Source: Patagioenas fasciata (lineage: Eukaryota > Chordata > Aves > Columbiformes > Columbidae). From it: a stretch of DNA of 64,000 nucleotides. The DNA lies in the NCBI RefSeq assembly GCF_037038585.1, contig NC_092560.1:63864049-63928048 (forward strand). Reading direction: 5' to 3'. The translations under genes were made by a program, and so were the position numbers. Positions 40,201 through 52,200 of the stretch are shown one piece after another (position 1 is the stretch's first letter; every line of letters begins with the position of its first letter). A model generated the notes under the pieces. The model saw only the letters and a program-made list of their open reading frames with translations. It was not told the origin of the DNA and ran no database searches.

Positions 40201-43200
40201 TCTCTCTAAACACTTTCAGGCACCAAAACTCATTCCACTTCAAGATCTCATTGCATTTGAGCAGCGCCATCAGCATCATACTGTGCCCAGTGCTTCCTTT
40301 GGACAAGACCAAACTCAGCCTATCCAGTTACTGAAAACTGATGTTGAACCGTTTGAACTAAGAGATGTGCAGAATAATAGAAAAAGGCAAGCCAAACTTT
40401 TGAAGTGGGTCCTCATTTTGAAAGACTTACTGGTAACCTATACCTTCTAGCATTGGAATCAGTGGGAGATTTTACAGCAGCTTCAAATAAAGTGGGATTG
40501 GATGTGATTTTCTTGGTGGAGAATAAAATAGTGAATATTAGTGAAGGCACAGCAGGGGTAGAATAGCATTAGGACATGAAGAGGTTGTTGCTATTACCAG
40601 GCTGATAGGAAGAAGATTCAAGAGGAAATGTTTTTCTTACTGATGGCTGGTTTAGGGTCTTGTCATCTGGTTATTTGCTATATATTTTTTATGAAATACT
40701 TTGCTGCTTGCACAGCGAATCTTAATAGGCTACTGTCCGCGCTGCGTATTGTCACTGTTAGTAATAGTCTTCAAGAAGTAATGGGTTATGCTCTTTCAGT
40801 GTAGTTCAGGATAAGGGCTATGTTTCTGAATCCAGGCAGTGATTAGCAAAATTCGTGTGAAATTCAGTACTTATGAAATTTGACTTAATACTTTCTGTCA
40901 GTTCTGCTGTGACTTTTTTTGAAAGCTTCTTTTGATTTATTATTACTAATTGATTGCACAAGCAGTTAAAAGAGTTTGTTTAAGCTGCTTGCATACTGCT
41001 TGGTTCTCATCTAATGTGAATAGATCCCCGATGTTCAACAGATCTGTGTTTTCCATAGAAGAGTTAGTGCATCTAGAACAGAACACTTGCTTCTGATTAT
41101 GATGCATTTCTAACCCTGGCAGTTGGAAACTCAGACTGTAAGATGAGTTTTTCACTCTTAATGTGAAAGAATAATTGATATGGAAGTAATTGCAGCTGGA
41201 GTTTAGAATACCTGTTTTGATACAATCAGCTGAAATGCTGAGGCTACAATTGTTACCCGAGTATCAGAAATGAAAGAAACTTTGCAACTTTTTAAGTAAA
41301 ATAGTTAATTAGAAAGTTTCAATTATGATAGGGGCCTGATTTTTGCTAGAGTATTTCTTATAGATTCCTTGTACACATTTTGTGTAGTAATGATAATTTT
41401 ATTATACACAAAATATAGTTATGGTGTGTTATGCAGATTGTGATATTTGATATAAATAGTGTATTAGACAATTAAAAGATTTTGATGTGATTCTTGAGTA
41501 TTTTTGAGTTCCTACAACACAGAAACACAGAATGTTAGGGATTGAAAGGGACCTCAAGAGATCATCTAGTCCAATCCCCCTGCTGAAGCAAGAACACCTA
41601 GATGAGGCTATACAGGAAGGTGTCCGGGCGGGTCTTGAATGTCTCCAGAGTAGGAGACTCGACAACACCCCTGGGCAGCCTGTTCCAGTGTCTGTCGCCC
41701 TCACTGAGAAGAAATTTCTTCTCAAATATAAGTGGCACCTCTTGTGTTCCAATTTGAATTTTATATGAATTTATAGTAAGCAAAAGTAGTGCTTTGAACT
41801 GATCTGTATGCAACAGTTGTTTTTGTCTTTTCTACCTTTATTTCAGTGTATATTTCTTAACAGTAGTAGTTCTTAGAAAACAACTATAGGTATTTTATTA
41901 TTTCAGTGCAGTTCTTTTTTTTATTTTGCAATTAATATGTTGACAGACAAAAGAGGCGTGATAAGAAACTAATGGAAGAAACGGAGGAAAAGAAGAAACC
42001 AAGTGTGTCCTTCTGTCCAGATGACTCCATCATCAGTACTAGTGATACAGTGATGGTTGCTGAAGTGGGGACTGAGGTATGGAAAAATGTTTTTTTCTTT
42101 GCCATTTCCATTTCCAACAGGAAAGAAAGAAGCAGAAAACTGTAAACCAAAACAACCAGGTGAATCTCTTCGAGGCTCTAGCCTAGGAAGAGTTTACGTC
42201 TTTCATTCGTACACTTATATTTCCTGTAAACAAGAGATTTCTTTTTATGAAGTATTCCAAGGTTGCTTTCATTTTTCCTGGGACATGAAATTGTCAAATT
42301 TTGACAGAATATTTGTCTTTGTGTACATTTTAATATATACACAAATGCTAATGGATTAAAAAGAAAAATTATGTTTAGCTTAGCAGAAATGCTAGGACAA
42401 ATGACCTAGGCATTACTCTGCACATGAGGCTAGAAAATGACAATATAAGAGTGAGGATGGGGGGAGTATGAGGTCTCAGTTCTATCTCAGCCAAGAAACT
42501 GAGAAGAGAAAGTCTTCGTCAAGCTGGGGTTTGATTTATTCACTTCTACTTTTTGTTTGCCTAGGCCTTTTTGGTATCTTTTAACAAATTTGTGGGTTAT
42601 CCTTTAAAGTACCGGATTTCAAGCTAGAACACTACCAGAGTACATATGGGAAAGAATGTCACTTAGTCAATAATTCACTAAATTGGATTGAATTAGAAGA
42701 ACTAAAAAGGGAGTAAGAAAACTATGTCACTATGATTAGTTTGCCCGTTTGTTTTAAATCATCACTAAAGTGAGGTATATTGGAAAGTTAACAGCATCAA
42801 GAAAGCTTTTGGCATTGGAACTATTTTTCTCAGATAATTCTTTTTCTTCTTATATTAGGATCCACACACAAAATCTGCATCTTACCGTCAAGATGGTGTT
42901 TTCATTTCAATGGGCAAGTACAAGTCGTTTTATAATGCTTAGAATTCTTAAATAAAATGAATGAAGGACCAGAAGTTTGTTAGATTTCAAGGGAAAACTC
43001 TATAGTAACCAAGATCTTAAAAACTCAAATTATGTCATCTGTATGCAATATAGCATGATGGCTTATGGGATCTTTCACCAGAAAATTACGAAAACTTTTC
43101 ATGATATACAACAGATGCTCTGTGTTTTTTGGGGTAGTTAGTTTTTAGGGGATTGGTGTGGAGAGAGATACAGGCAAATTTAAGATCTCATATCAGTTAT

Positions 43201-46200
43201 CTGTAAGCTCAGAATAATTATCTAGAAAATTGTGGAATTTTAAAAATTTTCTTAAAAATAAGCGATAATCTTGTATGTATGTTTATAAACAATAGACTTC
43301 ACAAAATAATTACAATATGTTGAGTGAATTCATCAAGTATGGGTCACAGGGATTTCTGTTCATGTGATTCATCAGAAGAATGCTATAAACAATGTTTTCA
43401 AATTCCAGATCTCTTTATTTTTTTTAAAATATATCATTCCAGTTTTATTTGTCTGTAAGACTCTTTCAAAAGAAAATGCTTACAATATTTCTGGCTTGCA
43501 GAATTAAAACCATGCATATAGAAAGATTTGCTTCTTTCTAGTACAGTAACTCGTCACAATATTTAGTCCTATCAGAGGATAAAATGTGATCCATTAAAAT
43601 CCATTTAAAATTTCGCCTTAGAGAAATATTGGCTTGCAAAGCTCCATAGAAACATCAACTAAAAATGAAAGTATACATGTAACAAATATTTGCCCTGTTT
43701 TAAAATATGGAACAAGTTGTTGTTACACAGCACACTGAAATATTTAATTTAAAAATTAGACATCGAAACTGAGCCTTGATTTTAATTCAATGTAGCATTG
43801 TAAGTTTCAGTACAGTTGCATATTCATGTAAGGTGAGTAGTGCAAACTTTTCTTGAAATCATTCATAAAGTATGGCTAGAGAAACGTTAAAATTATGTGT
43901 CAGATGTGCAAAGAAAGATCTGTTGGAGTCCTTAGTTTAGAGTTAATGCCATTGCTTTCACAGATTTCTAATTCTTGCCTTATTTGTAAACACATATTGT
44001 GTATTATCACATTTTAGACACAATGAGGGAAGCAATTACTACTTCAGCAGACCTACATTACATGGCTTCTACAGGAAAAAAAGTAACAGAAACTCAAGAT
44101 GCAAGTACAAATACCCACCCAGGTAAGTGCTACCTGTGTGACCTACAGCAACCAACTATTTCTAATACTGTTTCTTGTTAATAATGTGACATTGGGTCGT
44201 TTTCCAAAATAGAGTAAGTTTTTAAAGAGAGAACCAGTTTTTCGTTCTGTAACTTTTTATTTTAAAAAGTATTAAATGATAAAATATTGTAATATAAATT
44301 CCAAAATGTTAGTTAAAAGAATTATAAATAAAAATATTACTGATGCAATTACATAATGGTCTCCACCGACTTTCTGTCACTTCTGCTGTGACTTTTTCTG
44401 AAAGCCTCTTTTAACTTAGCTTCACTTTAACTAAATGTATTTTATACGATGTTTTACATGTGATTGAAATTGTTTCCCTGCCCCTTCCCCCCCAGCTTTG
44501 CTTTGATTGCAAGCTGGAAAATCAGAAACATACATTCAGATAACATCATTGGTGTATTTACTTTCTTTAAATTCATGCATTTTGTTTGTTTTGTTTTGTT
44601 TTCCCTGTCAAGTGGTCAAATCATACCAGGATGTTGGAATCAGTGCTGGAAATGAGGTTTCTGAAGCTCAAAATAATGAGACAGTGATGTCTGTTCCTGT
44701 GTCAGGTGTGGCTTCTGTCTTTCTCTACTTCATTTGTTATTTGGGAAGTCTGTAAAAATATTACAGTTTTAGTATGTTTTTAGTACATGAGGTAGCTTAA
44801 TGCAGGCTGTAGATAAGGTGATGCTAATTTATCCAGCTTCTTGAAATCAAAGGTGAAATAATTATAATACTGTTTATGAAGAGTTTTGCTGGATTTTTTC
44901 ACAGTGCAGTGTACCTATGCTTTTGTAATCCTGTATGAGGATGCACATTTGTGGATTTTAGCTTGATTTTAGTGCTGCTTAATCTTGGGGAGTTGGTGTT
45001 ATGGACCAAATTGATTGACCAGTGGGATATTAAGACAGGTCACAGCTCCACAAGAAACCGAGCTGTAGTAGCTCAGTTGATCATACAGTTGTTTGGCGCC
45101 TCTGCTAAGTAGCTGTATGCAGACTAACAATGTTCTGATCTTAAGCAGGAATTTTATTCCTAATGGGTCATCTTTTGGGTCAGTTTGTAGAACAAAAAAA
45201 TAGAAGGTAACTGTGATTTTGGACTAGAGAAGATTTATTTTGGTTTGAGTTTCCCCTCCAACCCCACTTTTTAAAAAGTTCTTCATAAATTGTAGTATTT
45301 AGAATTCAGTACCTAAGTATCTTCCCTGTAGTACCAAGTGAGCATAGTAACTTTTCCTTTCTTTTAAAATTGAACAGTGTTGTTCAATTTGGAATATTAT
45401 TTTACTACATCATATGACTTCCTTGCAGATAGTTTGTTAGAGATCTTTTTAGCCAAGTAGTATAACTTGTATTTATTTGGATCAAATGAAGATACAGGGG
45501 GCTTTTTTAACCTTTTCAGGAGGGAATTAGAAATTAATAGCAATTTAGACTGCAGCATGTTGCATTGATTTTTATCTTTTGAATAGTTTTCTGCCAATTT
45601 GTCACCAAAATGACAAATAATTCATTAATTTATTGTTAGAAGTAGACATTAAAGAAACCTATGAAGCTACATGGTCTGTATTTTTTCAAAGAAATGCTAA
45701 TGAGAGCTTTTCTTACCATTTGGAGAACAAAGAGCTGTTTTCAAATTTGTTTGTCTGAAGTTTATTGTCTTTCACTGTAAATGTAATACTATTATTCTTT
45801 TCTCATAGAATCATCTAGTGCTCTGGAGATAGCGCCACCAGATATGTATTTAAACGTGAGACTCCCCACTGAAGTGAATGAGAGACCTCTACAATCCTTT
45901 CCGCCACATGCACATGATTTGGTCAGTAGTCTCACGTAGATATGGTTAAAATACATTTTAAGTATGCTGTTTGTCTTACCTCATGATTTTGTGTTCTTTG
46001 AATGGGTTAGTTGTATAACAACCATAGGGAAGATTGTAGTTATTTTGTCTCCAAACCAAAAAACTTTTCAACTCAAAGTGGTAAGAGGTAAACACAGGAA
46101 ATGGTTAACAATGTACTGTAGACAATCTATGCAAAACACATACTGTAGTGTTCTTCATAGTCTTGTTCTTGTTTAGAGTGAATGTGAATATATCAGTGTG

Positions 46201-49200
46201 ATTGACATTGAAGACAGTGACATCCTTAATAAGTTGCCCATGATACCTGAGTCTGCAGAAGAGATAGCTACTGCACAGCAAAATGAGATGTTTGAAATTC
46301 CATCTACTGCAAAACTTCATCACAAGGCAGCTTCTGTTACTAATGCAATTCCACCCGAGGAGCTTCAGAAGAAAGGTAAACCATTTCCTTTTTAAATCAG
46401 AAACAAACAAACAAACATAGCCTCCTGTTTTAATATTCTTCCCACAGAAAACCTATAGCCTTTCCCCAACTCACCTCTTGCTTTTTTTAGTCTTATATAT
46501 TGAAACATTTATACATTTGCCTTCTTTTGTGATTGTGAACATACTTTTAGGTATAGCATAGTTATGTTTAATTACTTGCAGTACTTAAATGTTTGCAGTT
46601 TATTCAATGATGTTGATGCACCCTTTTATTTCAAGATGATCATTGGGTAAACGTATCAAGCCAAGTGCAAAAGGAAGATAAGAAGTCAGATTCTGCTAGA
46701 GATCATGTGACTTGGAACGTAGTACATGAAGATGACAGAACCAAAGTAACTGATAAAAAATACTTTTTAACAAAGCAGCAGGAAATGGATGTAAAATTAC
46801 AGAGACTACAGAAGATAACAGAACATATGGAGGAGGATTTCAGAAATACCAAAGTGGTGAGTTCTGACTGCTAACTGTTGTGTCTGGAGCAGTCTATTTT
46901 GTAACATCTTTCAGGTAAAGGCAAAATTTATACTTTGAAATAGTGTATTTTCAAATCTGTGTTTGTTAAGAAAGATTGAGAATAATATACAATTCTTCAC
47001 AATTAATGCTGCATCTGTTGGTTGATATGGTTACAATGGATGAAGTGCTGGCCAGAATTGTGATGTTCTAATGAATGGGCAGAATGTGTTTAGTTTCTTT
47101 GTAACTGAGAAAATGGAATAGTACAAAAGTTCAGACTGAACAGGAGACCTGACAAAGGTTTCTGCAGTTGAGCCTTTGCAGAATATTATGTGACTATTTC
47201 TGGAACCTGTTTCTATTTATTCCATAAAATATTTGTATTTTTAAGATATTTATAAATTAAATATAGAAGTAAATTAGATGCATTTTGGACGCAGTACATT
47301 CAGATGACCTTACTTTTAATTCAAGAATTACTATTTTATAGGTCATGACAGAGATAATGATAAAAAGTTGAAAATTTTCATCAGACTGACCTCACAGTAC
47401 TGTATCTAGTTTAATTTGCCTGAAACTTCCAGTGTGGCTGACTTGGGTTGTATGTGAAACAGGGAATGCTGGCAATTATCTCTTCACATTACTTTGACTG
47501 TTTTATCAAGTATAGAGCAAACTGGGCATGACTAATCTAAGAATGAGCCAGTAGGTTCTGATTTTTACCTAGCTGTTAAAAAAAAAATATTGGTTTGCAC
47601 ACCAAGAAAACGAAGTCAATTTACAGTTCCTGCAGACCTGGCTTAATACAGAATTAATTCAGTAGCACTGTGTAGTTTCATAGAATCTACTTTTTGTACA
47701 ATCATTTGAAATAATAGTGTCCAATACCTGTTCCTCCATATATTCACGGAAATGTAAGGACCTCATTGTGTCACTTGCACACAGTTATAACACTAAGGTG
47801 GATTATTTAATCACTTACAATCTTCATCAAAGTGATTATCTAGCCAGATCTTTAAAAAACCGTAGTGAAAAAAAAATCTTCACGTATCCTTTCTTTGTTT
47901 CAGCATTTTACTGAATTTGGGTTCTAAAACTACTTGTTACCTAGCCAAATCTTGAAGATAAACCCATTTTCTTTTTTGCCTTTGTTTCAGTGCATACCAG
48001 TTGGTCGTTCTTTTTGTAACAATTTCCTCCGTATTGGAAATCAGTTTGTTCTTTGTAAGAACAAGAATTTCAGCTATTATTTAAACAAAAATAATGCGAT
48101 CTATAGGAATAAAACTGTTCACAAGGATAATAGAGTTCATATGTATCTTTTTCAGAGTAAAGGTCCAGAAGATTGAACTCTTTAGACAAAATGAATCTAC
48201 TTGAGCTACATTGATTCTTGAGCTATTTTCTTTGTTTTGGATTGGGATACTCCATTAAAATATTTATAAGATTCTGAGGGGGGGAAAAAAAAAAAAAAAA
48301 ATGTTTAAAGCAACCTTTGCATAACTATCTGTGCTATGTCAGAAGTACTTTGAAGAATGTATGGTTACTTTGGGTTTGGGTTTCATTTATAGCTAGTGAA
48401 AATAATAGAAGATTTTGAAATGGCTGCCAATTCGGACCTTGGTGATCATCCTTCATTCCCTGAAGATGCTAGAATCCTTGATAACGGTATGTGTTCATTT
48501 AACAGAAGGATAGTAAACTTGAAACTGAATATTAAACTTGACCAACTTTCAGTTACCACTGATAGTTTAATACAATCCCAAAAGGTGTTATTGAAATATG
48601 CACCAAAAGTAGGAGAGAAATAGAATCAAAGGTAGAAAATCCAAATGTTATGGGCACTGCTTCAACAAAAATGCATTTGAAGATACTTGTATACTTTGAT
48701 TTTTCCTAAAACCATACTGCAGGACTTGGTTATGTGATTTTAAAGATGATAGTATTTCTGTTGTATCATGATATCAAAACCTGATGCTTATGAGTGCTTA
48801 GCTTGCTGATATAAAAGGATATGAAATTTGTCCTCAGTTTTCTCTGTGTATATAAAGAAACATTTTAATGCCTCTTTGATGGCTACTTAGTTTCAATATC
48901 TGCTGATTTCAATAAAAGCTTACATCACTTTATTTTCTACAGCTGATATATTGAATTATTTATTGTTTATATAATAATTGACTATATAGTACCTATTTAC
49001 TTATAGCTACTGTACTGTGCCAGGAAGGTGTATTAGGGGTGTGTACTTCAGGTCCATTTTTTCATTCATACCAAAACATAGTCTAATCTACTTACGAAGT
49101 TAATACAAAGCCAAGTGGTAGAAGAAAATCTTGGCTAGATCTGTATTATACATAAGACAATGTTTAAGATGTGTGTTAGCCTCATGCAGAACAACTCTTA

Positions 49201-52200
49201 GTTTAGTCTTTTTTGTTCACGTGTGCAGGACTGGTAGATACTTCACAGCTCTGATAGTGCCCTTTCATAGAGAGGCACAACTGCTCTAGGTTCAGGTTGT
49301 TCCAGGTTTGACACATAAACTAAATGTGCCATGGACAAATATATATCAGTAAAAGTGTTTTGCATTGTGGGTTTTTTCCATTGGTCTACACTAATTACTA
49401 TATTTATCATTTTTTGACGGAATCAGAAAAATATTTGAGGGGTTTGATTTTTGAAGATGTTACAAGTGATGCAAAGGAGAACTTGAACTTGGAATATCCT
49501 GCACCCAGTTATACTACATTGGAAGTACACTCTCCTGCTTCTGTGGCCTCTGCTTCTAAATTTCCCAGTGGCAAAACATCATCTTCTGGTATAATCTTTA
49601 ATGTCTCCTTTTACCTTTTCATCATTACTTAAAAATAAGTAAACTTTTCATCCTGGTATAGTACTTTTATATTGCTGTTATACAGAATGTTCTGTCATGC
49701 TTAGTCTTTCTAGTTTGCATTATTTAGAAGGGCTTAATGGCTATGCATTGTCAATTAGTTTATATGTTACCAGGTGAAACAGTGTGATTAAGCGTTGAAA
49801 GCAGCTCAACAGTGAATTATACTTGCACTCAAATTCAGCATTACTGAAATAAAATTAATAACTTCAGGATTATTTCTGAAACACACCATTGTGCTGATTT
49901 GTAATTATTTATTTAAGTGTATGTGAATATTAATATGAACAGTGCCACAGAACGCTCATAGCTTCCTTACAAAGCTGTCTTTATAATTTCTGTCAGCTTC
50001 CTATGTTCTAGAGAGGGGTGAAATCTTAATTCAATTCAGCCCACATCAGCAAAATAAATTATTCTTTATCACTATACAGTAACTACTGGCTGTATCATAA
50101 AATGTTATTTTAGAAAGTTTCATTTAATTTTGCAAATTGACAGTAAATTGATTTTTATGATTATGAAGACTACAGTAGCATTAAAAGAAGGAAAAATCAC
50201 TATGCAAGCAACCTATTGCCTGTGCTTAAGAAAGTATTGTGTCTTATTTTGTGTGCATGTTGCCTGCATTGCTTGCATTCAGGCTTCTGAAAATGATACA
50301 TACTTTGTATGGGTGAACATGGATTTAATGGTTATACTTGCAGCAATCTGTCTTAAAAGGTGTTAAAACGTGATTCCTGTATCTGCATACAGCAGAAGTG
50401 AATCTCAAATGGCATGCACACCCAGATAAATTTTATGAATAGTAATATACTTAGAGTTTTCTTTTTAGGTATGAACTTGTTACTTGCAAGCTATGGAAAC
50501 TGTAGGTGATACTAAGTTGCAGCTATGATTTTTTCATTAGTACAGTTTAGCTTAGGAAGGATAATAGTTCTCTTTCTTCCAAGACATCTGTACTGTTCTT
50601 CAGCCACATTCCTGAATTCCAGGAGGCTGTAGCCTCACTTCTTCAAGTAAGTGGCAACTGATAATTTTCCATAAAACACTGTGTAATTAATTGGAACAGA
50701 TTGTTTCCAGTTGGAACTGATAAGCTTTGCTCATGGCAGAAAACGTGACAATGGTGATCTCTTCTTCCTAGTAAAACTACCCATGTCAGTCAGGGAGCTG
50801 TTAATTAATGTTCTGTAAAGACTCTGTGTTAACCTGGCAGTTGATGACATGCTTTCTCACATGTATTTAAGCCTTTGTACAATATTCATTTATTTTTAAT
50901 GTCAACATATTCAGGTTGATATACTTCTATATTTTATCCCACAGATTGTTTAATGTATGTCTTATTAGTTTATGTACAAGGCATTTATTAACAAAAGCTG
51001 TTTCTGTTTCAGGCTTTCACGTTGGCAGAGAACTGTGTGATACGTATGTATTTCGACATCGGTTTTGTTGATAATTTGTTTACTTTAAACTCCCACAAAT
51101 AAGAAGATGGTCAACATTGAACTATCACTTACATAAAAATCTTGGCGTTCATTTTCAAACTGAATGAAAACTTTTATTAGTTAATTTCAGGTGTTAACTC
51201 TGACTTTGGTAGTGCCTGTTAGATTCGCTTTATGCAAAAATTGCAGAAGCATTCCAGGTTGATTTCTAGTTACAACTAATGTAGCTGTTAATGCAGATGC
51301 TGCTATTGTCTGTGTGCATTTGATATTTTTCTTCTTTGCAAAACACTGGTTTTGAACAGGTCCATGTAACTGCTGCTAGTAGCTGTCTGCTGAGGCCAGC
51401 TGTCACCAGAAAGCTTTTGAAGTGTTACTGTATGAGCAGTGTAAAGCAACAGACTGGAGATTTCAAAACTGGCATGCTCTTAGGCATTAAATAAAATTAT
51501 CTGACATACATATGTCTTCCTGTTAACTGCTATTAGTCCTCTGGATCCAGTTTTGCACAAGGAAATAGTGGCTGGCTTCCCTTTCTTCCTGCTCATGCTG
51601 CTCAGTTACCCACCTTTATTGTTTTGCTTGAAACATAGCAGTAAACTGAACGGTGTAGTGTATGTTTAAAGTATTTTGGCTGAAAAGGCTTGTTGTGACT
51701 GAAATAGATTAAGGAGTTAATTACATAACCTTGGAGGATGGGCACAAGGCAATAAAGTTTAGCAGATGGCAATTTTTACCTGAAGGAGTAACTTGATGCA
51801 ACTGTAGCTTGTAATCATAAACTACATGAGATGAAAAGAGAGAAAAGGAAAAGGCAGAATTCAGGTAAAGTTATTCTCTCACTCTGATTCTTGCTCAGAA
51901 AGTAATTGAGAGTTGGGATTCTGGAAATTAGTAGCATCCCACAGCCTTATCTCAGCACAGGCAGCAGTACAGACCCTGTGGGTGCTCCTGGCCCTTTGGA
52001 CTGCCAGGCTCAGCCTCCTCTGGGCCAGACAGGTTCACACACCCCTGAGGAGCTCAGGCAGTTCAGTTCTGAAGGGGGACATATTTCTGGGTGGTTTATT
52101 CAAAGCCCTCCTAGCTGCAGTACCCCCAGTGTTAGTCAGGAATCTGTAGCTCCTCACTATGAATGGGACAAAGTTGGCTGAAGTGTACATGACGACAGTA

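Noticed and set aside
45055-45130. tRNA-like A-box (TAGCTCAGTTGATC)
   Set aside because: No B-box or cloverleaf could be found downstream; at most a very old tRNA-derived repeat.
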